From the NCBI RefSeq assembly GCF_003337415.1, contig NZ_QPJT01000005.1, positions 1 to 64,000 on the forward strand: a stretch of DNA of 64,000 nt. Direction: 5' to 3'. Under the pieces are notes generated by a model. It was given only the letters and a program-made list of their open reading frames with translations. It had not been told where the DNA came from and made no database searches. Shown here in pieces: positions 53,252 to 62,389 of the stretch; within the stretch, counting starts at the first letter, position 1; each line of letters begins with the position of its first letter. Both the position numbers and the translations under genes were made by a program. The DNA comes from Anaerobacterium chartisolvens. Its GTDB lineage: Bacteria > Bacillota > Clostridia > Acetivibrionales > DSM-27016.

Positions 53252-53404
53252 ATGTTCAGACTGCTTAAAAATGATTTGAAGCTTGCCGTAATTTTAATTC
53301 TGAGATTTTTAATTTACAGGTATAATATATTAGTCTTAAGAGAATACTTGAGATACAAGGATAATTATGGAAATAAATTTGACAGACATTTCTTTTTGCA
53401 ATAA
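53252..53404 (+). CDS. Possible 50-residue basic membrane peptide
   Basis: ATG 53252 has GAAGGG upstream. The frame encodes 50 residues with a hydrophobic stretch LAVILILRFLIY and many Arg/Lys/Tyr. No family is recognised. Its 3' end overlaps the promoter of the next gene, which weakens the case. Confidence 0.25.
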   Translation: MFRLLKNDLKLAVILILRFLIYRYNILVLREYLRYKDNYGNKFDRHFFLQ

Positions 53405-53407
53405 AAT
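53379..53407 (+). promoter_or_regulatory. Promoter of the G5/3D protein gene
   Basis: TTGACA (53379-53384), 17 bp, TAAAAT (53402-53407), 39 bp before the start codon. Confidence 0.6.
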
Positions 53408-53445
53408 GTCTACAGTCCCTTGTAATATTTTAAACAGGAGGTTGG

Positions 53446-54507
53446 TTGATGATACCACTTGCGAAAAATATTAAAAGGTATTTTTCATTTAAAGAGATAA
53501 CGGTTGTACTAATTGCGGTTATAATATCCGTATCCGCCGGAGTGGGAGTTTTTTTAAACTTAAAAAAGGAAGTTTCAATTAATGTGGATGGCAAGGCCAC
53601 ATTGTTAAAAACAATGAAAAATACCGTAAGAGAAGTGCTGGAACAAAGTGGAACAGAGCTGGGGAGCGATGATTATATTAATTTGCCGCTCGACGGAAAG
53701 CTGCAAAAGATGAAAAGAAACGAAATATACATAAAGAGAGCAGTGCCGATTTATGTGACTGTTGACGGCGGGCAGAAGAAGCTGATGGCTTATGAGGGTA
53801 CGCTGGGAGAGGTTCTTGCCAAAAATTCTATAGCATTATCCGATAAGGATAAGCTGGTAGGTGCGGAGCTTGGAACTGAAATATCCAAGGATTTGAGCGT
53901 ACGCATAATCAGGGTTCAGGAGGAAATGGTTACGGAAAAGGTCGCTGTTCCGTACAAGGTAGTTACCAAGAATAACGATCGCATAGACAAGGGCAAGCAG
54001 TTAGTGGTACAGAATGGAAAGGAGGGCATAAGAGAAAAGCTTTTCAAGGTGATTATGGAGGATGGAAAGCAGGTAGTAAAGGAGCTTGTAAAGGACAGCG
54101 TTGCTGTTGCACCGGTGAATAAAATTATAGAAAACGGTACGGTTCTCAACTTCAAGACATCAAGGGGAGAGGTCGTGCGCTATAAAAAACAGATAACAAT
54201 GAAGGCAACGGCTTATACGGCCTCCTATGCTGACACCGGGAAGAATCCCGGAGACGCAGGCTTTGGAATAACATATACCGGAAGAAAGGTCAAAAAAGGG
54301 ATTGTTGCTGTGGACCCCAAGGTCATACCCTTAGGTAGCAGGCTGTATATTGAAGGCACAGGGCGGACTGCCGACTATGGCTTTGCCGTGGCTGCCGACA
54401 TAGGCGGCGCAGTAAAGGGAAACATAATAGACCTTTATTTTGAAAGCAGTGAGGAGGTCCGTAAGTGGGGACGTAAAACCGTAAAGGTGTATGTGCTTAC
54501 AAGCTGA
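53446..54507 (+). CDS. YabE/Rpf-like G5 and 3D domain cell-wall protein
   Basis: A 353-residue exported protein. A membrane anchor lies near residues 18-40. Two DUF348 (ubiquitin-like) modules follow at about residues 45-150 (SINVDGKATLLKTMKNTVREVL; VTVDGGQKKLMAYEGTLGEVL). A G5 domain comes next (EEMVTEKVAVPYKVVTKNNDRIDKGKQ). The C-terminal 3D domain (AVDPKVIPLGS, AADIGGAVKGNIIDLYF) has the three catalytic Asp of MltA-like lytic enzymes. It should remodel peptidoglycan, as Bacillus YabE. AGGAGG precedes ATG 53446. No c-di-AMP riboswitch is visible upstream. Confidence 0.93.
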   Translation: MMIPLAKNIKRYFSFKEITVVLIAVIISVSAGVGVFLNLKKEVSINVDGKATLLKTMKNTVREVLEQSGTELGSDDYINLPLDGKLQKMKRNEIYIKRAVPIYVTVDGGQKKLMAYEGTLGEVLAKNSIALSDKDKLVGAELGTEISKDLSVRIIRVQEEMVTEKVAVPYKVVTKNNDRIDKGKQLVVQNGKEGIREKLFKVIMEDGKQVVKELVKDSVAVAPVNKIIENGTVLNFKTSRGEVVRYKKQITMKATAYTASYADTGKNPGDAGFGITYTGRKVKKGIVAVDPKVIPLGSRLYIEGTGRTADYGFAVAADIGGAVKGNIIDLYFESSEEVRKWGRKTVKVYVLTS

Positions 54508-54643
54508 TATAAGGAGACAAGCAAATTCAATGTGAATTTGGGCTTGCTTTAAATGCAGGCATTTATAAGGGACTTTAATGTTGGCCGGAATTTTGTATTC
54601 CGGCTAATTGTTTTCTTAAAAATTACATATGAAGGGCGTACTT

Positions 54644-55513
54644 ATGGACAATATAAAAGGCATTATAAGAAAAAATAATATAAGGCTTACAAAAGCTCTG
54701 GGACAAAACTTTCTTAATGATGAAGGCATAGTTAACAGGATAGTGGACGCTGCCGATGTTGGGAAGGAGGATGTGGTAATTGAAATAGGCCCGGGAATAG
54801 GCAGCATGACGCATGAGCTGTGCAAAAGGGCGGGAGAGGTTTTTGCGGTAGAGATAGACGCACGCCTCATACCAGTGCTGGCGCAGAACTTGAAGGGGTT
54901 TTCCAACCTGCATATAATAAATAATGATGTCATGAAGCTGGACTTAAAAAGGGATATAATAAGCTTGCTGAGTCCGGAGCGGAAGCCGGAGGCTGTTAAG
55001 GTTGCCGCCAATCTGCCTTACTATATAACCACTCCCATAATAATGAAGCTTTTGGAAGAGAATCCGGGAATAGATTCTATGGTGTTCATGGTTCAGAAGG
55101 AGGTAGCGGAGAGAATGACTGCCGCCCCCGGAGGAAAGGATTATGGTGCGTTATCTCTTGCAGTTCAGTACTATTCCCGCCCGAGGGCTGTTTTTGATGT
55201 CCCCCCCCACTGCTTTATACCTCAGCCCGGGGTTTACTCAACTGTAATCAGGCTGGATATTTTTAAGACTCCTCCCGTTACGGTAAAGAGTGAGGAGCTG
55301 TTTTTCAAAATAGTTAAGGCTGCTTTCGGGCAGAGAAGAAAGACACTTTTAAATGCTCTCAGCAACTCGGGGTGCCTTGCACAGGGCAAGCAAGACATCA
55401 GGCAGGTATTGGAGGATACAGGCATAGGGGAAAGCCGCCGGGGTGAAACTCTCAGCATAGAACAGTTTGCGCAGCTATCAAATGCTTTTTTTGAAAAAGG
55501 CAATTCTTTATAA
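54644..55513 (+). CDS. rsmA: 16S rRNA dimethyladenosine transferase
   Basis: A 289-residue KsgA/RsmA. ATG 54644 has GAAGGGCG at 8-nt spacing; ATG 54629 lies before it. ALGQNFLNDEGIVNRIV, EIGPGIGSMTHEL and NLPYYITTPIIMKLL (the catalytic NLPY) are clear. It dimethylates A1518 and A1519. The 5S rRNA maturase gene rnmV, normally just upstream, is absent. Confidence 0.97.
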   Translation: MDNIKGIIRKNNIRLTKALGQNFLNDEGIVNRIVDAADVGKEDVVIEIGPGIGSMTHELCKRAGEVFAVEIDARLIPVLAQNLKGFSNLHIINNDVMKLDLKRDIISLLSPERKPEAVKVAANLPYYITTPIIMKLLEENPGIDSMVFMVQKEVAERMTAAPGGKDYGALSLAVQYYSRPRAVFDVPPHCFIPQPGVYSTVIRLDIFKTPPVTVKSEELFFKIVKAAFGQRRKTLLNALSNSGCLAQGKQDIRQVLEDTGIGESRRGETLSIEQFAQLSNAFFEKGNSL

Positions 55514-55522
55514 AAATAAAAT

Positions 55523-55563
55523 AAAAAAACCTCCTTGCGTTAGACAGGGACGGTTTTTTTTTT
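55523..55563 (+). terminator. Terminator after rsmA
   Basis: AAAAAAACC (55523-55531) / GGTTTTTTTTTT (55552-55563) around a CCTTGC...CAGG loop. Confidence 0.75.
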
Positions 55564-55621
55564 CATCCCTGACACATATATATTTAATGATAGTGATTGT
55601 GGTATGAAGGGGTGTGAAATT

Positions 55622-56764
55622 GTGGCGCAAGCGAATAGATTCTATAAAAGCTTTTTAATATTTGCCAATGAGGATGACGGCTTCTCTTCCTCCGGCACTC
55701 CGTCGGGGTACGCCAAAATTCTGGTCAGAGACGGAAAAGGAGTAATTGACTTAAATGTACACAACCTTAAAGAGAATCCTGACAAGCTTACATACAGATT
55801 GTATATCATGAAAAATGACCCGAACAGCTTTCTGAGCGTCTGCATGGGGACTATACCCGTACAAAAAAACAAAGGCATTATGCAGTGGGAATTTGATGCC
55901 GATAATGTAGGGAAAACGGGCGTGCCGATAGAGCAATTTAATGCTGCCGCGATACAAGCTCAGGAAGGCAGCGGGGAGAATGTGAAATTTAAGTATCCCC
56001 TATCCTCATGCAAAAACAGCGTTACATCATGGAAAAAGCTGCTGAATGAAGCTTCAAACGCAATAAAGGGGGAGGCAAAGCAGTGTGCGCACAATGACAG
56101 CGCGGCGGAGCAACAAGAAATTGACAATGATAAAGCCGGGACGGAGGAGAGAAATATTGCGGCAGCTGAGGAGGAGCAAAGCACATGCGAAGGTATAAGC
56201 GAGGCTGTGGAAGAAGGCTGCGAAATAAATCATGAGGAGCAAAACGAAACACTCGAAGCCCCATACTGCTCTGAAGACGACGCTTCCGGGGACTGTATTG
56301 CGGGAAATGATTCGTCTCCGCATGTGCCCGACAATACGGGGGATTTAAAAATGCCGTTACCCGATATGGGAATGTTAAGGAGCAATTTTAACAGCAGCTT
56401 TGAGCCATACGACCCGTTCGGAAGCAACAGGAAGGATTACAAATGGTGGAAGGTGAACAATCCTGTACAGCTTGGAAATATCTTTCATCAAAGCAGCATA
56501 AGGGCGCCTTTTTTCTTTAATCCTCTGGTAATGATGGCCCATTATAAATACAGGTATCTTATAGTCGGTATATATGAGGACAAAACAAAAAAGAGAGATT
56601 ATATGGTTTGCGGAATTCCCGGTGTCTACGGCGTAGATGATAAGCCGTTCGGAGATTTGTGCAGATGGGTTCAGATAGAGGGCAACAAGCCTAGATACGG
56701 GGCATTTGGGTATTGGCTTATATATATGGAGCCGGATACGGGAAAGATTCTGGAATTTAAATAA
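55622..56764 (+). CDS. Conserved clostridial protein of unknown function
   Basis: A 380-residue protein from GTG 55622 with GAAGGGGTG at 8 nt; ATG 55604 lacks a ribosome binding site. Residues 1-130 form a beta-rich domain (FLIFANEDDGFSSSGTPSGYAKI). Residues about 150-250 are acidic, low complexity and probably disordered. The C-terminus (DYKWWKVNNPVQLGNIFHQ ... RYLIVGIYEDKTKKRDYMVCG) is a second conserved domain rich in aromatics. I recall similar two-domain proteins in other clostridia near rsmA but know no function. No signal peptide. Confidence 0.65.
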   Translation: MAQANRFYKSFLIFANEDDGFSSSGTPSGYAKILVRDGKGVIDLNVHNLKENPDKLTYRLYIMKNDPNSFLSVCMGTIPVQKNKGIMQWEFDADNVGKTGVPIEQFNAAAIQAQEGSGENVKFKYPLSSCKNSVTSWKKLLNEASNAIKGEAKQCAHNDSAAEQQEIDNDKAGTEERNIAAAEEEQSTCEGISEAVEEGCEINHEEQNETLEAPYCSEDDASGDCIAGNDSSPHVPDNTGDLKMPLPDMGMLRSNFNSSFEPYDPFGSNRKDYKWWKVNNPVQLGNIFHQSSIRAPFFFNPLVMMAHYKYRYLIVGIYEDKTKKRDYMVCGIPGVYGVDDKPFGDLCRWVQIEGNKPRYGAFGYWLIYMEPDTGKILEFK

Positions 56765-56834
56765 ATTAACGAGGGCGGTTTGTGATTTTTTGAAAATTTC
56801 TTCTCCCCTTTTATTTTATGCATACTGCATTGGA

Positions 56835-57208
56835 GGGTGTATTTAATTTAAGTGACGAAAATGCAAATATTAACTCCCCTTCTATCTTCCCCTCACATCG
56901 AGGGGAAGAAAAAGAAGGGCGCTGGAGAAGAAAATGAGAAGAACAACGCAGGCGCATGTAAAGCAGCTAGCAAAAGAAATGAAGAGACATCCTACAAGTC
57001 CTACATGGACCTTCTTTTCCTTCCCCTCAAAGTGAGGGGAAGATAGATAGGGAGCTTATTAAAAATCTGGATTTGGAATAAAACGCCATAATATATTGGC
57101 TCTTTTTAACCATTTTCTTGGATAATTATGCTGTTATGTGAAAAAGGTGCTTAAATTGTAATCCCTATGGTGATTTTCCGAAATGCTGTGTCAGATATAT
57201 TTTATGCA
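56835..57208 (+). mobile_element. DUF559 element, internal deletion derivative
   Basis: The left 165 bp and right 209 bp match the element at 22989-23791 with few mismatches, including the nested hairpins. About 430 bp in the middle are gone. The junction reads CCTACAAGT-CCTACATGG, so loss occurred at a CCTACA direct repeat present in the full copy. Only the first codons of the nuclease gene remain (56935 onwards, MRRTTQAHVKQLAKEM), so it is a pseudogene here. Confidence 0.85.
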
Positions 57209-57289
57209 TCTTGTATTGGAATATTATATTTTAAGCGTATATAAAAGATGGTATAATAGATATAAATAAAAGGAAATGAGGGTGTTTAA

Positions 57290-57583
57290 ATGGCAAAGAA
57301 TGAGGACAAAAAGGATTGGGTTCATCTCACTACCGTGCCTAATGATATTGAGTTTGAAATGGTTGCCGGCTTGCTCAAGGCAAGCAATATCCCTGTAATA
57401 AGAAGTGTAAGAGGAGTAGACGGATTTGCGCAAATCATTTTAGGAGTTCCCATATCCGGGATAGATTTGCTAGTTCATAAGGACAAGCTGCAAGAGGCGA
57501 CGGAAATTCTGAATGCCGATATTGAAGAGGAGGATTTTTATACCGATGATGATAATGCCGAACGGGAGGAAGACAAGAGCTAA
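57290..57583 (+). CDS. DUF2007 putative signal-transducing protein
   Basis: A 97-residue protein. WVHLTTVPNDIEFEMVAGLLKASNIPVIRS is the start of the DUF2007 fold, which resembles PII-like ferredoxin folds. An acidic tail EEEDFYTDDDNAEREEDKS follows. ATG 57290 comes after AAATGAGGGTG. Its function is unknown. Confidence 0.8.
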   Translation: MAKNEDKKDWVHLTTVPNDIEFEMVAGLLKASNIPVIRSVRGVDGFAQIILGVPISGIDLLVHKDKLQEATEILNADIEEEDFYTDDDNAEREEDKS

Positions 57584-57696
57584 TTAAAACACAGCTATTG
57601 ACATTTTCATTGTAAAGATATATGATGGAATTATCATAGAGTGAAACACGTTATTATATAGATAAAAAGCGTGCAAAACATAGAGGAGGATGTTGC

Positions 57697-58272
57697 GTGG
57701 ATAAATGTATGGACAAGGACTCTTTGCTAGAAATCGCCAATCATATTATTGACAGGGATGATCAGGTGAAGATAGCGACCTTAAGCGATGAGCTGACAAT
57801 ATCTCAGGTTGTTAAATTTTTTGACAAGCAGGGAAGAAATTTTACCAAAACAATGATTCAAAATTATGTTAGAGTGGGTGTGCTTCCCACTCCTATAGAT
57901 AAAAGGTATTACACCAAAAACCATTTGATACTTCTTACCTTGATAGACAACCTTAAGGAAATTTATTCTCTTGAGGATATAAAAAAGGTACTTCAGCCCA
58001 TACGCAACAACCCCGATATTTTTGAGGATGATATCATTAAAACCACCGATGTTTACAAGAACTATCTAACCATGCGAAAGGAAGCTCTGGGAAAGTGGAA
58101 GGAGTCTCTGCCTCAAATTTTTGACAAGGTTGACAGTCTGGTATCCCAGGATGCCGTAAATGAAAAGGAAAAAAATGTTGCTGCAGCTTTTATGATAGCC
58201 TTAACTATCATGGCTGAGACAGTGGCGATGAAGGATCTTATTAATGAGATTATGAAGGAATATATACTTTAA
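57697..58272 (+). CDS. DUF1836 MerR-like regulator
   Basis: A 191-residue protein from GTG 57697 with GAGGAGG. TISQVVKFFDKQGRNFTKTMIQNYVRVGVLPTPIDKRYYTKNHL is a MerR-type winged helix as in DUF1836 proteins, followed by a helical domain. It probably binds DNA; no operator is evident. Confidence 0.8.
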   Translation: MDKCMDKDSLLEIANHIIDRDDQVKIATLSDELTISQVVKFFDKQGRNFTKTMIQNYVRVGVLPTPIDKRYYTKNHLILLTLIDNLKEIYSLEDIKKVLQPIRNNPDIFEDDIIKTTDVYKNYLTMRKEALGKWKESLPQIFDKVDSLVSQDAVNEKEKNVAAAFMIALTIMAETVAMKDLINEIMKEYIL

Positions 58273-58375
58273 GAGTACAATAAGAGTACGATGTGCCGCT
58301 TAAGTCCCGGCATAATTTTGGCATAGAAGTAATAATATGAATTTGAGCTGTTAAAAGGCCGAAGGGGGGATATAA

Positions 58376-58972
58376 ATGCTTTACCTGTATATAGGCTGCT
58401 TTACCTTTGGAGCTGCCTATTCTATCCTTTCATTGCTTTTGGGAGGTCACAGTGCGGATCACGGAGGTGTTGATCACGCTCACGGAGCGGATTCCGACGT
58501 GCCGTCTCCTCTTAACCCCATTGTAATATCCAGCGCCGTCACTGTCTTTGGAGCAGTGGGGATTATATCAAAGCTTGCTTTTAAAATGGGAGACTTATTG
58601 AGCTCTGCTTTTGCACTTGGCTTTGCAGGTATTGTGGGCGCAGCCATTTTTTTCGGCATAGTAAAGCTCATGTATGGCTCTCAATCGGATTCAACCTTCT
58701 CACAAAATGACCTTGTCGGAATGGATGCTGAGGTGACCATACCCATACCTTATAAGGGTATGGGAGAAATAGCCTGTTCAATAAACGGAACAAGATACAG
58801 CATGGCGGCAAGGGATGCAGAAGGAGGCGAAATACAGAGGGGAGAACCGGTAAAAATAAAAGAAATAGCAGGGAACACTGCGGTAGTTGGCAAGAAAATC
58901 ACTATAGACAGCTTGGAGGAGTATGACAGAGAAGAAAACTGTTTCAATGAAGAGCTAAAATATAAGAATTAA
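58376..58972 (+). CDS. NfeD-family membrane protein
   Basis: A 198-residue protein with an N-terminal helix, a His/Asp-rich loop (GGHSADHGGVDHAHGADSD), two further helices, and a C-terminal OB-like NfeD domain (LVGMDAEVTIPIPYKGMGEI). GGGGGG precedes ATG 58376. NfeD proteins are partners of flotillins, and the flotillin gene follows 15 bp later. Confidence 0.88.
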   Translation: MLYLYIGCFTFGAAYSILSLLLGGHSADHGGVDHAHGADSDVPSPLNPIVISSAVTVFGAVGIISKLAFKMGDLLSSAFALGFAGIVGAAIFFGIVKLMYGSQSDSTFSQNDLVGMDAEVTIPIPYKGMGEIACSINGTRYSMAARDAEGGEIQRGEPVKIKEIAGNTAVVGKKITIDSLEEYDREENCFNEELKYKN

Positions 58973-58987
58973 GGGGGTAATTTTACT

Positions 58988-60421
58988 ATGGACATGGCGA
59001 CAACAATTTCAATTTTTGCCGGAGTCGGCGTGGTAATTATACTGTTTATACTGATATCGATTTTTGTGAGCAGGTATGTCAAGGTGGGGCCTGACGAAGC
59101 ATTAATTGTATCCGGAAGAAAGAAGAAAATGAGCGGCGGGCAGGTAGTGGGCTTCAGAATTGTAAGAGGAGGGGCTACCTTTGTATGGCCCGTGCTTGAG
59201 GTAGCAAAGACTATATCCTTGAGGATTATGCCTCTGGACGTAAACTCAAGTGCATATACCTCTCAGGGAGTACAGGTTACCGTTGACGGCATAGCGCAGG
59301 TGAAAATTGATTCCAGTCAGGAGGCTATAGCTACGGCGGCAGAGCAGTTCTTAAGCCTAAAGGAGGAAGAGATAAAGAGAATAGCAACCCAGACGCTTGA
59401 AGGGCATTTGAGATCCATAGTGGGTAATCTTACCGTGGAGGAAATAAACCAGAACAGGGATGCATTCGCACAGAAGGTTCAGGAGCTTGCCGCAGGTGAT
59501 CTTGCCAACATGGGATTAAAAATAATATCCTTTACAATACGTGAGATAGCGGATAAGAATGGATACCTTGAGAGCCTGGGTAAGGCACAGATAGCCAGAG
59601 TGCAGAGGGACGCTGTCATAGGCCAGGCTGAAGCTAAGAGGGATGCCGACATAAAGAGCGCGGAGGCAATGCAGGCAGGACAGACTGCGAAATATCTTGC
59701 CGAAACAAAAATCGCCGAGTCCAACAGGGATAAGGAAATGAAGGTAGCCGACTATCAGGCTTCTATAAATGAGAAAAAGGCCGAGGCCGACTTGTCCTAT
59801 GATAAGAAAAAGTATGTTATAGAGCAGGAAGTCCAGAAGGAGGCCATGCAGGTTGAGATAGTCAAAAAGCAGAAGGAAATAGAGCTTCAGCAGCAGGAGG
59901 CGTTAAGAAAGGAGAAGGAGCTTGAGGCTATTGTAAGGAAGCCCGCGGAAGCCAGCAGGTTTAAAACTGAGGTGGATGCCGAGGCGGAGAGAGTCAAAAG
60001 GTCTAAGGAGGCTGAGGGACAGTCCTATGCGATTAAGGCGGAGGGTATTGCAAGGGCTGAAGCAATAAGAGCGGCAGGACTTGCCGAGGCGGAAATTATT
60101 AAGGCAAAGGGTGAGGCGGAGGCGGCTGCAATGGCAAAAAAAGCTGAGGCCTACAGGATGTTTAATGATGCCGCAATGATTCAAATGGTAATTGAAAAGC
60201 TTCCCGACATTGCCTCGGCAATTTCGCAGCCGTTGTCGAAAACTGAAAAAATCGTAATGATAGGAGATTCGGGTGCTTCTAAGCTGACGAAGGACATAAC
60301 AAGCGTTGTAGCACAGCTTCCTGAGACGGTAAAAAGCCTTACCGGAATAGATCTTACCGACATAATTAAAAACTATGCGCATGGAGATAAGACGGAGGCG
60401 GCAAAGATAGAGGTCGAATAG
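58988..60421 (+). CDS. floT: Flotillin
   Basis: A 477-residue SPFH protein: an N-terminal membrane hairpin, the SPFH/band 7 domain (about residues 30-220), then a long Ala/Glu/Lys-rich coiled coil (EAxAxK-type, about residues 220-400) typical of FloT. It organises functional membrane microdomains. It is co-transcribed with the NfeD gene and ends at a terminator. Confidence 0.95.
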   Translation: MDMATTISIFAGVGVVIILFILISIFVSRYVKVGPDEALIVSGRKKKMSGGQVVGFRIVRGGATFVWPVLEVAKTISLRIMPLDVNSSAYTSQGVQVTVDGIAQVKIDSSQEAIATAAEQFLSLKEEEIKRIATQTLEGHLRSIVGNLTVEEINQNRDAFAQKVQELAAGDLANMGLKIISFTIREIADKNGYLESLGKAQIARVQRDAVIGQAEAKRDADIKSAEAMQAGQTAKYLAETKIAESNRDKEMKVADYQASINEKKAEADLSYDKKKYVIEQEVQKEAMQVEIVKKQKEIELQQQEALRKEKELEAIVRKPAEASRFKTEVDAEAERVKRSKEAEGQSYAIKAEGIARAEAIRAAGLAEAEIIKAKGEAEAAAMAKKAEAYRMFNDAAMIQMVIEKLPDIASAISQPLSKTEKIVMIGDSGASKLTKDITSVVAQLPETVKSLTGIDLTDIIKNYAHGDKTEAAKIEVE

Positions 60422-60449
60422 TGGGCTTGAGAAATACATGGAATGTCAG

Positions 60450-60480
60450 AGAGGCTGTTTTAAAACAGCCTCTTAAATTT
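60450..60480 (+). terminator. Terminator after flotillin
   Basis: AGAGGCTGTTTT/AAAACAGCCTCT (60450-60473), a perfect palindrome followed by TAAATTTT. Confidence 0.75.
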
Positions 60481-60591
60481 TATACGGCACAAATATTTTT
60501 GCTGAAATATAGAATAATATGGTATGATTATGTTGTAGTGTATTTTAAGAACAGCATACAGAGGGCTATGCCTCTAAAGGAGCTGATTTGT

Positions 60592-61020
60592 TTGGCCGGA
60601 AAGAATAAGGTTCACATTAGGATAGGCGGTAAGGACTATACTTTAGTGGGCATTGAAGCAGAGGAATATATTCAGAGGGTCGGTCTGTACATAGATAAGA
60701 AGATAAATGAGATAACAAGGTCAAACAGTCTGCTCAGTACATCTATGGCATCAATTCTTGCTGCTGTCAATGTTGCCGATGATTTTTTTAAATCGCGTGA
60801 AAATGAGAAAAGGCTTGAGGATGAATTGGAAAGGGCTTGTGAGGAACTGGAAAAATTGAGACACGAGAACGAAAGACTTTTGGAAAGCAATTCCAATATT
60901 ATAAGCAGGAATACGCTCCTGCAGCTTGAGCTTGCAAAAAGGGAGGCGGAATTGTCTGAGGTCAGAGCTTCTTTGGAGAGGACAAGCAGAAAAAAGGAGT
61001 CCGGATATGAAGAAGGATAA
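60592..61020 (+). CDS. zapA: Cell division protein ZapA
   Basis: A 142-residue protein. I choose TTG 60592 since AAAGGAG lies 9 nt before and the sequence then starts AGKNKVHIRIGGKDYTLVG, the ZapA fold. The open frame extends far upstream through the terminator, which cannot be coding. A coiled coil of about 60 residues follows. ZapA bundles FtsZ at the division ring. Confidence 0.88.
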   Translation: MAGKNKVHIRIGGKDYTLVGIEAEEYIQRVGLYIDKKINEITRSNSLLSTSMASILAAVNVADDFFKSRENEKRLEDELERACEELEKLRHENERLLESNSNIISRNTLLQLELAKREAELSEVRASLERTSRKKESGYEEG

Positions 61021-61075
61021 CCTCTTATACATCCAAATCCCGAATTAAACATACTTTAAACGGAGGATGAAATTT

Positions 61076-61495
61076 ATGGACATGATCATAAGGCTTGGAG
61101 ATTTGGTACTGATAACGGCACTGTTTGCTTTAGTAGTCATATCTGTGTATCTTATTGTGTTGATAAGAAATATAAACGGAAGCATAAAGGTGCTGAAGAA
61201 GCTGCTTAAGGAAAACAGGGAATGCATAGACAGCACATTAAAGGACATACCCGTAATATCTAAGAATGTAGCCGAAATAAGCACCACTGCAAAAGATGAG
61301 CTTAAATCGGTGGAGACAGCAATACATGGGCTTGGAGAGGCGGGAGAAATGATCGCCGCTGCGGCGCAGACGGTTAGAAAGGACATACTTGGAAGAATAA
61401 AAGGTGTTGTGGATCTTCTGGACATCATTACAAGGGTTTTCTTCAGCGATTCTTCCGGGAACGGGTCTCAAACAGAGGAAAAAGATAAGGACTAA
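61076..61495 (+). CDS. DUF948-like membrane-anchored coiled-coil protein
   Basis: A 139-residue protein. ATG 61076 has CGGAGG at 9 nt; ATG 61067 touches it. One N-terminal helix (residues about 8-28) and then an amphipathic helical part (LKDIPVISKNVAEISTTAKD) resemble DUF948 proteins. Its function is unknown. Confidence 0.7.
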   Translation: MDMIIRLGDLVLITALFALVVISVYLIVLIRNINGSIKVLKKLLKENRECIDSTLKDIPVISKNVAEISTTAKDELKSVETAIHGLGEAGEMIAAAAQTVRKDILGRIKGVVDLLDIITRVFFSDSSGNGSQTEEKDKD

Positions 61496-61501
61496 AATTT
61501 T

Positions 61502-62389
61502 ATGAGAATGATATTTATATTTATAGATGGGCTGGGACTGGGAAAAGAGGACAAAACCGTTAACCCCTTGTATGCTGCTAAAGCCCCTAATATTCATTAC
61601 ATACTGGAGCGCTTTACCGTTATTCCCACCGATGCCACGCTGGGAGTAAAGGGGCTCCCTCAGAGCGCGACGGGACAAACGGCTATTTTTACCGGGGAAA
61701 ATGCTCCCCGCATATTGGGGAGGCATTTAAACGGACAGCCTACCGAAACCCTTAAAAACATCATTTATAAAAACAACCTGTTCATGCAATTGGGGAAAAT
61801 GGGGTTAAGGGTCACTAACTCCAATGTGTATTCCACAGAATATCTTCAAAAGATGGTTAATCCCCACGACAGAAGGCTCAGGCCGTCTGTTACGTCAGTA
61901 ATGACAATGGTCGCAGGGATGGGCTTCAGGACGGTTGACGACTACAGGTCAGGCAGAGGCGTTTATCATGATATCACCGGGCATATGCTGATTGAAAGAG
62001 GATATGACGTTGAACGCATAACTCCCCGGCAGGCGGCAGAACGCCTGTATTCCATAAGCAGAGAGAATGACTTTACTCTTTATGAGCATTTTATGACCGA
62101 TATAATAGGGCATAAAATGGATATGGAGCTTGCCATAAAGGAAATTGAGCTGCTCGATGAATTTTTGGGAGAGCTTGCAGGATTGGTTGATTTAAATGAG
62201 GATATAATATTTATAACCAGTGATCACGGAAACATTGAGGATATCAGCGTAAAAACTCACACATATAATAAGGTTCCTACAATTATAATGGGAAATATGC
62301 ATAGGGGACTTGGAGTAAAAATTGAATCTCTTATGGATATAACCCCTGCCGTAACGGGAATTTTTAAGGAGATAATGAATAATGGATAA
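61502..62389 (+). CDS. Alkaline-phosphatase superfamily metalloenzyme
   Basis: A 295-residue protein. FIFIDGLGLGKED (metal Asp), LPQSATGQTAIFTGENA (nucleophile Thr/Ser region), and ITSDHGNIED plus THTYNKVP (metal His/Asp) resemble cofactor-independent phosphoglycerate mutase and phosphopentomutase. It is shorter than either, so the substrate is open. It starts 6 bp after the previous stop and overlaps the U32 gene by 8 bp. Confidence 0.82.
   Translation: MRMIFIFIDGLGLGKEDKTVNPLYAAKAPNIHYILERFTVIPTDATLGVKGLPQSATGQTAIFTGENAPRILGRHLNGQPTETLKNIIYKNNLFMQLGKMGLRVTNSNVYSTEYLQKMVNPHDRRLRPSVTSVMTMVAGMGFRTVDDYRSGRGVYHDITGHMLIERGYDVERITPRQAAERLYSISRENDFTLYEHFMTDIIGHKMDMELAIKEIELLDEFLGELAGLVDLNEDIIFITSDHGNIEDISVKTHTYNKVPTIIMGNMHRGLGVKIESLMDITPAVTGIFKEIMNNG

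Noticed and set aside
53190-53445. c-di-AMP riboswitch before the G5/3D gene
   Set aside because: Cell-wall hydrolase genes often have one, but I see no conserved ydaO-type core in this leader.
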